The notes under the pieces were generated by a model. It saw only the letters and a list, made by a program, of their open reading frames with translations. It had not been told where the DNA came from and made no database searches. DNA of 64,000 bases from Protonemura montana (lineage: Eukaryota; Arthropoda; Insecta; Plecoptera; Nemouridae). Positions 10,922 to 24,035 of the stretch are shown piece by piece (within the stretch, counting starts at the first letter, position 1; each line of letters opens with the position of its first letter). The position numbers and the translations under genes are program-made. The stretch is taken from assembly GCA_947568835.1 (NCBI GenBank), contig OX387604.1:3576001-3640000 (forward strand), given 5' to 3'.

Positions 10922-13900
10922 TCACTCAAGCCGACGTTTCTTTCGGAGCGATTCCTCGACACTTGAGCTATGTAGGAAGCTTTGCTTAAGATAGCTATAA
11001 GTGCGAAAGTCGAGCAGAATTGACGGTGGTAGACTGTCGATTGCTGTGATCGCACATTGAATACGGTGCAGGCTCGTTGGTGCTAAAAGATGTCTGTAGG
11101 ATTCGAGAAAATTCGGTTCTGGCACAAAGGAGCGCTTCGCCAAATTGTGCGCTATCATTAACCAAAATCGGGAGCAATCCGTAGGTCGGCTGGCCATAAG
11201 TCGAGCTGTTATTCCAGAGATATACATCTGTAAAGATTCTTCAGGTAGGCTGACCAGAAGTCGTGTCCCGTTTTGCACCAACTGAAATAAGTAAATACAC
11301 ACGCTTTAATTGTTAATGACTTTTAGCGTATATTCTTTTGGTATATTATTTCAAGCTGGGATTTCTCGTGTCAATGTTCGCTGCACAGAGACATTTGTTT
11401 GATTTTTTAACATACTTTGCCAATATGCAATTATTAAAAACTCTTACGCTGGTGCATAATTGCTATTTATTTGTTGTCGGGTCAACTTCAATTGTTTTAA
11501 TTGAGTAATAGGAAATTCAGACTTCCAGCAAATCTACTGTGTGTGGTTGTTCCTCAACCCCCATGGATTGGAGGACAGGTTGAAAGAGTTTACTAAGACA
11601 GAAATTACACTTTTCTGTGTTTTAACAAGTTGATGCCTGAATGTTGGTCTGGGCTAAGAAAGTTAAATAAAAAAAATGTTTGCCTTTGGCAAAAGGCATA
11701 AGAGGACATTTCTGCACCATGATTTTGCAGGATCAGGAATTGCAAGTTTTAAAAACCATTTAGTTTCCACTCCGTATTTGATAGGAATGGCACATTTTAT
11801 CATGGCCATTTTATTATCTTATGGTGTACGGACAAGTACGCGATGGCGTGTATGGTCGTAAAACAATTTAAGAATGGTCTCACTTCGCTCCAACAACTTA
11901 AAAAAAGTATTACATTCTTTGATCGTGACTGAAACATCTTTGCGTGTAGTGCTGAATGTCACGCTTGGTCAAACTTGAAGGTTGGCAACTAATGAGAAGT
12001 GCTGCAAGGACATTTATTTTGTGATCAGGATGGTCTGATGGAAATATAGCAGACCACCTCAGCACTTAATACACATTTTCACAGATATATAATATTAATT
12101 AAGTGATTTTTCTTGTTCTACCATGAGGACACTGAGCTGCAGTCCTTCTTCCGTTTTCATCTCCAACAGTAGTTTCTGATAAGTAATGTGGAAATAGGCT
12201 AGTTGGCTCAGGGGCTTGCCATCTACTCTCAAAATCCTGAAAGCCTGGGCCAGGAACACTACTGTGCCCATGAAGGCAGATGGACTATTTTTCAGCACTT
12301 CCTCACGTCCTGCAGAAATTCATAAAGCTCCTTAAATCCATATCAAATAATGGTGATGCAGCAGCAAGATCTGTTAAAAGGTAAATTGTAGGAAAATATA
12401 TAGCTATAATCTTCCAGTCTCAAATTATGAATTTCAACAAAAATAAACATTATTTTTGGAGATTCAACACTGAAACAAAATAACACACATGAAATAAGTA
12501 AGATACATTTTTTGACTGTTTGGTTGAAATGAAATGGCCATCAGTCTTTCGTCCTTTTCAAAGAAACACATTTAATTGAATTATTCATTATCTGTGTGTA
12601 TTACATAGATTTTTTTTTTCTGACAACCCTGGTCCGCTGCATATGTGAAGTTGAAATCACCTATTCGAAAATTAAAACTGGGAATTTTTTTCTAATTGGA
12701 TGGACTATTAATATGGTTTTATAAAGTTTCAAAAGCAGGTGCAAAGGACTGCTTTAAGTTCAAGTTTATTGAATTTTAAACCACACAGAGTGCCCCACAA
12801 AAATCCAACACCAAACCAATAAACAAAAGGTAAATCTTTCATCCCGCAAACAATAGCATGAAAGTATCCATTAACCAAGCATTTTAATAGAACAAAGTAT
12901 TAACGAAGGTTACCTTTAAAATCAGTGGTCTACCAAAATAAATACCTAGTGTAGTTTCTGTTTCAAAACATTCCAAATATGGTTCTGTTCTTGGTCAATT
13001 AAAATTTTACATGCAGGTAACGTTTCTGGTATGGGCGCACATAAACCAAAGTTCTGTTCACCAAAATAGGTCCAAGAGCGATTCCAAGTACCGTTCTTAT
13101 TGCGGTAAAATGTATAATTTCACTGCTTTAAAAACAGTTAAGCTTCTAAAATGGTATGCCCTCGATCACGGTTACTTGATTACTGGTGATTTTTTGAGGA
13201 AAATAATCTCAGTTTATCTTCTGCAAGATTCAAGTAAATCCATTTCTCTTGATGTAAAATAAATTTAATTGACTTGTGGCTATGGCATATGAATGTGATG
13301 AGCAGCCAGTTTAATATCTTGTTAATTTAATTCATTTCTTGGTAATGCTTTGCAATTATTGCCATTCACAAGTAGAAAAACCAAGCCAAATAAAAAATGC
13401 ATAGAAATACTTGTACCCGGAACTGTATGGAATAAAAAAAAAAAACGGATTTCTTTTCATCCAGACCAGCAACTTACATTCCAACTTCAGACTTAAGAAA
13501 TTGCAGTAATATGATTGATTGACTGAATTTCCTTTATTTTGGTTTAAATGTGTTAAGTACAAGCCATTAACCCTGTTAGGGGTTGTCGGATAATCAATGG
13601 TAATTGATATTACCAATGAGATGTGCTTCATCTGTGACCTTTTTTATCTGCAGTACTGAAATGAAAGATTAGTGCAAGATATAGAATAGAATAATTCGGT
13701 ACTTACTTTCAAAGTCCTGGCTTAAAATATTCACCAAAAAAAGTCCAACGACAATCCCGTGAACCTCGAGGCTTAAGACTTCCGATAACACAACTAGTGT
13801 CTTAATACCAAAATGAACATCCAAAACAGCTTTTGCATGAAGTGTTTTGATCAAAAACCTGAAACAAAGTGGACGTTATTTATCCAACAACTTAAATAAT

Positions 13901-14730
13901 GTCAATTGACTAGAGGGAAGAAAGCTGGGGTTTCTGAATCCAAAGTGTGGACATTGGTTACTTCCTTTTAGAACTGCATCATTTGTAACGATGTATCAGT
14001 AGGTGGGACGTAAAAGTATGAACCCCCACACGAAAATGAGTCTAGCAGTCTAGCATATCTGAAGAAGTATTCAAGATTCTGGATGTAGCACCTGATGCTA
14101 CACAAAATAGCATAGCAAGAGATTCAAAATTAGATGCCATGCTTTTGTTGACATGGTGCTGTTTCCAAAGAAACTTCCTTTCAATGTACCAATAATTTAC
14201 AAAGCACCTTAATGGATTCTGTTAGCGTTAACTATTACTGTGCAGTACTAGCGACCAAAAATCCTTATCAAAACACTTTATTAAGAAGCATGGTTTTTTT
14301 TGTCACCTAAACAAAATAAAAAAACGGCTTCTTTGATTATTTAGAAAGAATTAGCAATGTGGAAATGTGCCACTAATTTCCCATTTATAAATAGTATAAA
14401 TAGTGTTGAAGGAAAATACAATTTAAATAAACAAAACATTTTTTGTAATTAATATTTTTCATTTTGTTAATGTCGAGGAATTTGTTGTCTGCATTTTTAT
14501 CTCGTTGCACAAAATGAGATTTAACATAAATTTTTAATTTGACAAAACCTACTCCAAGTGACACGCTGTAGAGCAGAATATCTTCAGTTGTGTTACTACG
14601 GCTTGTGTGTTTTCAGGACCGCGCATATTTAGTTTATTGATATCATTCATCAGTGGAATAACTTCAGCTTGAAGTTTTTCTAGTGAATCTTCTACTGCCA
14701 TTGCTTCCATTTCGGAATTAGTTTGAGAAC
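10922..14730 (-). CDS. MIF4G-domain translation factor, PAIP1/CTIF-like (5' end not found)
   Basis: Four minus-strand exons join in frame: 14730-14553, 13858-13707, 12309-12122 and 11281-10922 (stop TGA 10922-10924). All have AG acceptors and GT donors with matching phases (1, 2, 1 and 0 at their starts), giving 292 residues. The protein opens with a helical stretch containing EVIPLMNDINKLN. It continues with AVLDVHFGIKTLVVLSEVL, a FLVNILSQDFERREEVL segment and FMGTVVFLAQAFRILRVDGK. This is the pattern of the helical MIF4G fold in PAIP1, CTIF and MIF4GD (a duplex-helix scaffold binding eIF4A/eIF3 or cap factors). The last exon (LVQNGTRLL … KKRRLE) ends in a basic tail. The first exon found starts in phase 1, so at least one upstream exon is missing from the model. 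The family assignment is from recalled pattern, not a search. Other HEAT-like proteins remain possible. Confidence 0.65.
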
Positions 14731-14821
14731 CTAGTTTGAAAAAATACATAGTTATTGTTTTATAAAAAAACCTATCTCCCAAAGACCACAATCTACAAGA
14801 TGAAGGAATTCCAGGAGTCAT

Positions 14822-17769
14822 AAGTTAGTAACAATAACCCAACCACAAGAAATTGCAACTACAGTTCCTGAATTTTTTTGTCCTTTTTTTCTGTGTTATT
14901 TTTGAAGTATTCTCAATTTAGGGATTTATGTATTACTTTCAGGTATGTTTTTTTCACACATCCTGGACAAGCTATGTTTTAGTCTTGAAGGCAATGTTCA
15001 TGAAAAATTAAACAATAAAACACAAGTTAAGGGTAGTTTAATGTCGAGATATTTTTTTTAAGCTGCCTCTAACTTGTTTGATAAGTGGACATTTCGCAGT
15101 ATAATATTGATGTCGTTTAGCATCCAACTTCCTAACGGTTTTTTTTTCGAAAACTAATTAACAGGCTAATAATAATAATAATAATATAATATAATAATAA
15201 CTAATAAACAGGCTAATTAAATTAGAAATCAAAATGTATCACAGAATTCATTTAAGCAGCACGACAACTACTCACGACCTTTTAGGTTATAGCTTACTGG
15301 CTAAGTTCATATTAATCAGGAAAAAATGGTCTTGCCATTGGGTTTATGCTCAAGTCCGTGATTTCACCTTCTCAAATGATTATTTAAAAGTTATTATGCT
15401 AGTTAAACTGTATGCTTACGCAGTGGTTTTTAAAAGTTGGATTTTCCGTACACTGATTCTTTCTTATCCTTCTGCGTTTTGAACTCTGGAATGTCAAAGT
15501 TTAACTCCGCCAAGGTCACGAGGAGCTGGGCCGAGGTGGCAAAATTCTAATTTTCGTGTATCGCCTGAATTTTTCCACTGCCGCGATGCTGAGTATAAAC
15601 GTTAAACGACGAATAAAGCGGAAACTGATAGCTCTGTTCGATTAGGATGGTAAATATGCAAGTAAAATGCCAAATAGAAAGGAAGCTATTGGTAAAGATT
15701 GTTACGGCATAGTGTAGCCGTGAAAAAACTCTGGCCTCTTCCGTCCCCCCCAGCCATTTGACGTCAGAGTACGTCAACCGCCTAGCGGCGGCGAGCGCAA
15801 GCTCGGCTAGTTACTGAGAGTGCGGAATGATGCGAGCGCAGCGTGGTCGTATCTCAAATCTTCCAGTGGATAATGCGCCAGGCAGATATTTCCCTTTATT
15901 AGCATAGTTTTGGAAGGTCCATGGTTGAAGCTTCGAAAAAAACAAGTAGCGCGGTAAAGGGCGGGGAGCCCCATGTTCTTTTTCTCCCGCTACCTCGCTA
16001 TCAAAAGCGTTCGCTTTCCTCCCCATACCATAGCGACCTCTATCTTTGGAAGTTTATTTTGCATTAAAACCAACTGTCATGTCCGCTTCTATTTCGGCAC
16101 CTCGCAAACCTCCGAAAGCGACTTAAACTGTCAAAATAAATGAAAGCGCCACCCCTTTTTTATCTGTCAGTTTACTAATATACAGTTACTTTTTGTTGAT
16201 TGTAGTGAAACTAGAGAGTTATCTTCCGAAATGATATCATGGAATCTTAAGTCACTTCCATTTCTTAATTTCGGATTCCTTATTTCAACATTTTTAATGC
16301 TTAATCGTCTGATAAATCCTAATTATCAGATCACCGCTTGAGCCTAGGTAAACACAGTTTTGCAAGGAAAATTATTTTTGTTAGGGACACTGAAAAATGA
16401 AAAATCGTTTATTTATTTACTTATATTTATAATATAATTATTTATCTTAAATACTGCACTTTTTTGTAATCACAACATTTTCACTTTCGATTATAAATGT
16501 GAATGAAATTATTTACTTCAGACTGAATCACATATCACCATGTTTAATCACAAATAATTGTTTGATCTAAAGATATTTATGTTTATATGAATAACTCAAT
16601 CAAACATTAATGAAAGAACACGCAAAAAAGTTCGGGTTGTCAACATAACCACACTCAGGCAATAGATACATGTCAATTGCTATAAGCGACAGCCGGTCCA
16701 ATCTCGCTTTTACAAGATAGGATAGCAGAATAAAAGCGAGTGCTTTTGCCTTAAAAAATTTTACAGCATAGCAAACATGGTGGGACCTCGCTTTGCGTTA
16801 GGGATGTTCTATCTTTGTGCGAGAAAAAAATTACCAAATAGACCCCAGCTCAAATACTTGTACTGTTTTAAAACAACAAATTCACATGCTAATTTTATGA
16901 TGGGGATGACATCAACCCTACATAATAATATTATTAAATGGCTGGAACATGAAACATTTTAAAGGGGGAATACATATAAAGTATGCCTTTGAAAATATTC
17001 ATTGCATGCATCTTTAGTTTGCCTTATGTACGCAGTTAGTTTTGGATGTAAAACGAGTTTGAAAAAGCACCGCGCAATGCAGCTGGTTCTACGCAACAAG
17101 ACACTACTTTGTCCATAGCACTACGTAGTTGAAATGTAATAAAAAGCAGAGGCAATACCGAATTCCGTGCCGGTGTACTGGGCCAGTCTGCATATGATAA
17201 AAAAATATTAGAATATTTTTTAATTCCAAAACCAGCTAAACGTATGATATATTTGGGGCACGAATTGGCAAAGGCCCAGGATGCCTTGGAAATTCCTCAT
17301 CCCTTAAAGCGGTCCAGTCACAAATTGTCATAAGTACCATATTATAACACAACTAAACAATTTTGTGAAAACAGGTTTGCCAGTCTCCCAATAAGAAAAG
17401 CCCTGTTTTAATAAATGTATCAGGTGCACAATGTAACTTGTCGTAAATGCAACAACTCTGCATGTTCTCGTGCTGCCAGGGAAGCCAGTTTGGTATCGAA
17501 ATGTTTCCCGCTCGAGTAGTCAGCCGGGATAAGGAAATACCCGTTCATGTAGTGTTAGAAGCACCCATTTTAGTTGTGCTCTTTGATCTTCGGCCCACTA
17601 AGCTGAATGTATCAGTATAGTAATGTATCAGTAGACCTTGTTGTCATTCGCGTGATGGGATAGAAAGAACATCCACACAAATTTTTTTTGGAGCAGAACC
17701 CTGAAAAGTAATAACATTTCGTATCTCTACTACTACGTATCTCTACGGATGGGTATCGCACAGCAATTA
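14822..17769. other. Upstream region of the MIF4G gene with GC/CpG-rich segment
   Basis: 15480-16050 is noticeably richer in CpG than its surroundings and may hold the promoter or first exons of the MIF4G gene. A 36-codon minus-strand frame (15552-15440) includes LNFDIPEF, resembling the poly(A)-binding-protein-binding PAM2 motif of PAIP1. No start codon or suitable donor could be matched. An ATAAT microsatellite lies at 15170-15200. Nothing else was recognised. Confidence 0.3.
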
Positions 17770-17770
17770 T

Positions 17771-17781
17771 TTTATTTTATT
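17771..17781 (-). terminator. Poly(A) signals of the group-7-like gene
   Basis: Two overlapping AATAAA hexamers on the minus strand about 145 nt after the stop at 17924. Confidence 0.5.
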
Positions 17782-17923
17782 GAACAAGTGGTCAACATGA
17801 AAAATGTGCTTATCATATTCTTGTAAATATAGAAATTATATTGAAATTCAATTCAAAGATTACAGATATTTTTTTTGTAGATATTGCAAGTACATTAATA
17901 TGCTGCCGAGGGCAAGCACAATT

Positions 17924-20900
17924 TTACATTTCTTTCTTTCCATGAGAAATAAATGCCTTAACCAAAGCCTTGAGACCATTTTCGACTTCATCTGTTCTTA
18001 TATGGACGCTCTTGCCGGGTGGAGTACCAGGCAAAAGATTGTTCAGTAATTTTTCCAAATAATTACCAACCAATTTGTTTAGCCCTCCGCTGAATTCACG
18101 AAGAATTTCCAGTCCAATTTCAGACATCATTTCATTAAATGCATCTGACAAATCTCCAAGAATATTGACCATGTTCACCTGAAAAAAAAAAAATGGGATT
18201 AGATTGTCTTTCCTGTGTAACATCCCTGTGGATAAGCAATTTCCACAGAGAGATATGTTATTTTGAGCCTTGAGACCTTGATGAACAACCTTAATGTCAT
18301 CTTATCTTAAAGCCTCATCTTATCTTTGTAAAAGGATCACAAACTGCCATTACTTTTATTCCACATCATTTTCTGAGGTCATGCAACCGAAATTGGCTTA
18401 CTCCAAGCAGGCTTGGAGGCTAGATCTACTTTATGTAAAAATATAAGGTAGCATTGTGCAAATTAAAGGTTACTATTCAATCAGGATTTTGAACATCGAT
18501 AGCTTCTTTTTTCGACAATATCAAAGTAAAGACTTTGTCTGGTCTTGAAGCTGTGTATATATATTTTTTTTATTAGAAGTTCAAACTATTTTCACAGGAC
18601 CATTTTTAATTATTGGTGATTGTCTGCATTGACGCATCGACTCCAGCGGCAGAAAGTGCTTACTAATAATTTACTGGCTCAAATAATTATTGGTACCAAC
18701 CGTTCACAATAAAAAGCAAGCAGCAAGTTCATATGAACATTGATTTAATCTCTTTGTTGAAATGGTGCGGTCTGTGAGAATTTTTCCGCAATCATTATGT
18801 TATAGAAGTTCCTAGTTTTTGGGGAAAAAATGTGTCATAGATTTTTGGTAGGTGACAAGTTTGGCATAGCATCGAAATTACTTACTGTGAGTGTCTCAGA
18901 TGTCAACTCTGCAAGAACATCATCCACATAAAAATCTAAGAAGTAGTATAATCCATGTCCATATAGAGTTACGTCCGTGAACTTGATTCTGTGTGAATTA
19001 CAGGCATTTTAGTTTCAAAGTAAAAAACAGATTTTGCGATGAAAGTGTCAATGACATTTTTTGGGTGGTGCTAAAAGGTTACACACAGTGAGTTTCTTAA
19101 ATATTACTGTACTTAAAATCTCATCTTTATAAGTATATTTTTAGAATAATTACATAAAACGACGAAGACGCGGAAGTCTTAAAAAGATACAATTAGAATT
19201 CACTGCAGCCTCATTTACGGTCATCGGCATGTCATGAACCATAGTTAATGTTTGGTCCAGCGCCAATTTTCAACAGTTACATTGGTGACTATAAGACCAG
19301 CTTTAGAGATTAGTTTTATGTACTTAGATTATGAATAATATCGTCATACTCAAATGGTCCATCGGCATCCAGTGGTAGGACGTCAGCAACAATGCCGAAG
19401 ATCTTGTAATTTTCGCCGGTGATAATGATTTCAGGGAAGAAAATAGTAATATTTAGCGTGCCTGGATTATTTTTGTCATTTAAATACTTGAATTCGACAC
19501 TGGACAGATCAAATCCTGAGATCCCAATAACCTCAAAGTTCGTGAAGCTAATGTCTAGGCTGCAAAAAAATTAAAAAAATTAGCATAGAGAGAAACTTAA
19601 TTTAGTTCCAGGAACCTAATTAGCATTAGAGCAAATGTAAAGTAAGGGAATAGGGTAAAACAGTCTACCATGGTGAAACCGTTACCGCCACTTGTAACTG
19701 AATTTATATCCGAACTGTTAAAAACTTTGAGAACCAAACCAGCAGTGAAATTTTCATTTTGTAACAAAATTTCGCACATTTTCAGCTGTCTGTGAAATTT
19801 TGACGATTTTTGTAGGTTTTCGGCTTCACTGATATGAGAAATGCGGCTTGTGTTTTTACGCATTTATTAAAATTTCACACGGATAGTTAGGACATTAGGA
19901 TAGTTCCACATGTGTGGATAGTGTCAAACTCAAAAATTATCTAGAATAAAAAATTAGGAATGGGGTGTAATAGTGCCAGCAAAAGTTCCCAAATATACCA
20001 AACTGGTAAACTGAACCTTAGATCTTGTTTTTAATCGAAGCTATTTCAGTAAACATGGTTTGTTTCTTTTTCAATCAAAACTGAGTAAATTATATTTTTC
20101 ACACTGAAGAGTATGAGGCCCATTTCACCCTGAAGCTGGGGTTAAATGGCCAATTGCTCTACCTTTAGAAACAGTCGATGCACAGATATATCATACATAT
20201 CGTAAAATTATTATTTAGTGGTGAGATGATGTAAAGACTACCTAATCCCATCTCAGGTCTTGACACCGTGACCGTGATTTCCGCAATAGTTTCCCTTTAG
20301 CTGGCCTGTTTTACCCCCACCTTCCCTTACTTTATTTAGGTGAGGTCTATAGTTTTCTTAAAAGATATCAAGTTATAGATAATTTATGGTCCCTCACTGC
20401 TAGCAGTAAATTAACTTTTATAATTTAATTGTGTATAGACAGGCAAGCAAAGAGCTTTTAAAACTGAAAAATTCCCAAACTATGTCTGGTCTCTGAAACT
20501 GTATTCCTCAATAGCACAAGTAAGCTCGAATCAAGTCCTTGTACTGTTGCACTATTTATGGACATGAACATTGTTTCGAATCAAAGCTTATAATAAATCT
20601 TGGTGTTTTGATCTTGCCGGTTTAAGCAACGTCAAACGTATCAGATAAGACTCGTTCTCTCGTTAACTAGAAATGTCGCCAGAAGAAATATATTTATTCT
20701 CGCTCTAAAATCAGCGATGCCTCTTTTTTATGCTCTTCCAACGAACAATATTGATCACTTGTCTCATCCTACAAAATGCATTCTCAGAACGTGTATTTTT
20801 ATTTATTTTTTGTGGTCTTGAACTTGATTGAAAGTGTCTTAAAGAAAAACATGTTTATATTTACTCAGTAGCTCCCCCTTCTTCTCCAACATGGGTCTCA

Positions 20901-21067
20901 ATTTTGGGAATATCCACACTTGGATTGATTGCTGAACTGTTTCGGTAACTCTCCAAATAGCTTTTTACAGATGCCTCTACTAAACCACAGATGGGGCATA
21001 ATTGAGCATCACTTCTTGCAACTACCACGAGCAACGTGATAGCTACCTGAATTGGCGAAATGAACAT
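17924..21067 (-). CDS. Secreted lipid-binding-like protein, mite group-7 allergen / JHBP-like
   Basis: Complete four-exon model on the minus strand: 21067-20865, 19559-19350, 18988-18886 and 18178-17924. Phases match at every junction (GA|C, GA|A, then phase 0), giving 256 residues. Residues 1-21 form a signal peptide (hydrophobic core AITLLVVV, cleavage near SDA|Q). The mature N-terminus has a CPIC motif. NSS and NIT are potential N-glycosylation sites. LDISFTNFEVIGISGFDLSS matches the first amphipathic strand pair of group-7 allergens. The later exons (IKFTDVTLYGHGLYYFLDFYV and the helical VNILGDLSDAFNEMMSE) keep the BPI/JHBP-like order of long beta strands followed by a C-terminal helix. 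Proteins of this fold bind hydrophobic ligands outside the cell; the ligand is unknown. The ATG follows an acceptor (tgttgcag, about 21080), so a 5'-UTR exon lies upstream. A weaker alternative is another takeout/JHBP subfamily. Confidence 0.75.
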
Positions 21068-21084
21068 GGTATTCAGACCTGCAA

Positions 21085-21815
21085 CAGCAAGTTAAATTGA
21101 CATTTTACATTTGATTCAGTATTTGGAGTCTTTAACTTGAGTGCTTTAGCCATCAGAGAAAAGAAATGTTTAATTTTTATTGAGATTTTATTCTTGTAAA
21201 AATATCTTCTCTAATATTTAAATCAATTTCTTACCTTCTCTAATAAATCCAATTTACAATTATCTTTAGCAAAGCTTAGTAAACCATGGGCTTTGCTAAC
21301 CAAATCACTGACACGAGTCAACTCAAGAAACCAATAAAATTTTCAATTTTATCATAGCCAGTCAGTTGAGTATTATCTTGACAGCTCCGTGTGTTTAAAT
21401 AATCTTATCTTCAAATTGCAGACTGATATCATGTTTCAATCAAGGTTACGATAAAGCGATTAGTAGATGCTAATCTAGCAGATCGTCCCACTGCAGGTTC
21501 GTGGCTCTTACACAATATCTTTTTATACCGACATAAAAAAAATCATTACAAGACCCAAGTCCCTCGAACAACCTAAATAATCAGCCTATCCTGGAATGGA
21601 AATGTGTGTGATACACAGTCCTGTAGAGTTGCATTTTGAAAATCTCTTTTACTAGTACTAGAAGTACTGCATATATTTTGTTTTAGGACTATGCACAGTA
21701 GTTTATCCCATTATCATAATGTGGATTATGTTCTTGTCATTAAATGATTTGAGTGAATTATTAATCTTCAAAGCATGCTTCAAGTTGTTGCACACATCGC
21801 TCAGAGTCGCCTATT
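21085..21815. other. Upstream of the group-7-like gene, no gene seen
   Basis: AT-rich sequence expected to hold the leader exon and promoter of the minus-strand gene at 17924-21067. No TATA/Inr pair was recognised. Confidence 0.3.
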
Positions 21816-21817
21816 AC

Positions 21818-22195
21818 AGTGGTTCTCAACCGGTGGGTCACGACAGCATTTCAACTGGGTTGCGTGCGAAGTGGTTAACAAGACAGTTTTATCCCAAAAA
21901 ATCTTAAGTAAAACTTATTTTTGTATCTCTTACTGTTACTTTTATTCTGGTCTAATTGGGTTGCCTTATTTGTTTTCTGAGCATTAAATTTTGTCCCTCC
22001 TGCTATGACGGACTCTTGGTAACTGAAAGTGAATATACTCTGTAATAATACTTAAACCCAAAACAAACTTAACGATTGCACACTTGACACGGCAGCAGCT
22101 TCATCTCTTTAGTTCATTAGATTATTTTCGTTGACACTGACACTTTCTGTACAGGTCACTAGGCAGATGAAAATGACAGACAGAACCACTATTCC
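21818..22195. mobile_element. hAT-like (SPIN-like) non-autonomous fragment
   Basis: CAGTGGTTCTCAACCGGTGG at 21822, followed by GTCACGAC, closely resembles the terminal sequence of SPIN-type hAT transposons as recalled (CAGCGGTTCTCAACC…GGGTCGCGACC). A degenerate inverted end (CAGAACCACT) occurs at about 22184. No 8-bp target duplication could be confirmed and no transposase is present. Confidence 0.4.
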
Positions 22196-22429
22196 AAATT
22201 TAATGGTTTCAATATAACCAACAGGGGAATATTCTACTCATCAAATAAATGACACCTAAGGCTGAACACAAAACTTTCATGTGAATTATTTTCTATTTTT
22301 GCATCTAGGAAGTTCCATTTGGCTGCCATCATGCCCCTTGCAGCAACGTAACTACCGGCAGGGCAGGTAGAGTGACCACCCCCGGGCCCAGGGATTAACA
22401 TCCGATCGCAAAACATTACAATGGTAAAC

Positions 22430-22795
22430 ATAATAATTGAATGAAAAGCAAAGTAATTGATTGTGGCGAAGAAAGAGAAAGAGTGAGGGAGCGCAACATA
22501 ACGGAGAAATTGGCACCCCGTGGTGCACTTGTTGAGAAATTTGTGAAAATACCTAGAATTTAGAGGTTTTGGCATGTTGCCTCTGCCATTTTCAAAGAAA
22601 TCATATAACTTTTAGGTTAAATTATGTAGAGAAGCTAGATTAGTTGGATAACTTCTCTAACAATGACAAAGGCAACATGCCGAAATGTCAAAATTCTCTG
22701 AAATCTATAAATTTTTCAAACTTTTTCTCTGGCAAGTTGCGCTACCTCTCCCTTTCACCGCTTCTTCACCACAATCAGTATCTGGCCTCTTGGCA
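22430..22795. repeat. Diverged inverted repeat
   Basis: The reverse complement of about 22430-22580 aligns with 22667-22795, sharing GCAACATGCC, AAATTTCTCAA/AAATTTTTCAAA, GTTGCGCT and CCACAATCA in the same order. The central spacer is about 90 bp. The open frame on the minus strand at 22234-22575 is a by-product of the arm. Confidence 0.55.
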
Positions 22796-22894
22796 CTCAG
22801 TTCACATTTAAATCAAAGTAACCCATGCCTGAACTCGATTCTCATTGTAGTAAATGTACTCACTCAGCTGGCAGGAACATGTCCACCATCGAGC

Positions 22895-23060
22895 GTCTGG
22901 CCTGGAACGGACTCTGCTTGGCAGAAGGCTTCTAGTATTGAACGCTTGGCCTGGAACAGATTCTACAGGATGGAACGCTTATATCATCGAGCTCCTGGCT
23001 TGGAATGGACTCTGCTTGGCAGAATGCTTCCACCATGCATTCCAATCCAAGGCCTCATTC
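22895..23060 (+). repeat. Short tandem degenerate repeat, about 50 bp period
   Basis: Three diverged copies of a unit containing CTGGCCTGGAACGGACTCTG start near 22898, 22945 and 22996. No coding function is evident. Confidence 0.5.
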
Positions 23061-23529
23061 AATGGAGGCCCTGGGCTGGAATGGAAAGCACTGGTGAATA
23101 CTCCGCTTAATAAATAAAATAATAAAGACATTTAAGGAACATAAAATTCTTAAGAAGACAAGAAACTGTAAGAATGAAAAAACAACTTGATAGATTTTTT
23201 TTAAGGTGGCTGAAAACAGGGGGTACCTGGGAGAAAATGGGACATCTGGTCACTTAAGATGGTCACAAATCAACCTCTTTGTAAGATCGCAGCGTAATCA
23301 TAGAAAGTGAGTAAATAAATAAATTGGCCAATACAAATTTTGGGTATTCTAAAAAAAACGCTTGATCGCAAGGCATGTATTTTTACATTTTCTGTTGAAC
23401 CTTTTTGTGGCCAAAGTTTGCCTAATTTTAAAACCGCTGTGCAATTCAATTGGGATACATTTTTTCAACTGTTAAAAGGCATGGTCATATATTTGTGTGT
23501 TGAGGGATTACTTTGAAACAGGACTGGGA

Positions 23530-23920
23530 TTCAATTAACTGCCTGATACATCAAGTTATGTACACGAAATGGAAAGTAACTAAGGAAATTTTTAAGTGCC
23601 GGACACATCAAGTAATCGACATGACCAACACCATCAACTGCTCGACACCTAACTAGGCAAGCATGTAATGACCTATTATAGGTAGCTATGTGTCGACCTG
23701 TTGAGATGAAATGTTGAGATGAGATGTTGCACTTGAAAGTTTCGTATTTTATTATTTCATTTGAAATTTGTGTATATCACTAGATGTGTCTGGCAGTTGA
23801 AAGTGGATAATTATGATTTGAGTTTTTCAGGTAGCAGTATTGAGGTTCGGCCGTTGATGCAATCCGACAGGAAACTGCTTAATTGACTGACCCACGTGTT
23901 GAAATTTTAGGTTTGTTTGG
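23530..23920. mobile_element. Second foldback element related to 10185-10830
   Basis: The centre GGCAAGCATGT (about 23656) is shared with the element at 10.2-10.8 kb. The two sides are inverted relatives, with motifs GTGTCTGGCAGTT and CACTTGAAAGTTTC on the right and their reverse complements on the left. There is almost no spacer here. Confidence 0.5.
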
Positions 23921-24035
23921 CAGATTGCGCTTGTCGTGAACATTTTTCCCAATAAATGTGTGATTTCGTTTGAAATTCTTTAGTTTTTGATCAAATAAGG
24001 AATTTTGATGGTTGATTCGCATTGTAATTGTTAAG

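Noticed and set aside
15811..16026. Minus-strand frame in the CpG-rich region as an exon
   Set aside because: No family motif and no matching splice sites. GC-rich sequence produces open frames easily.
22234..22575. 113-codon minus-strand frame
   Set aside because: Overlaps one arm of an inverted repeat and shows no domain or splice context.
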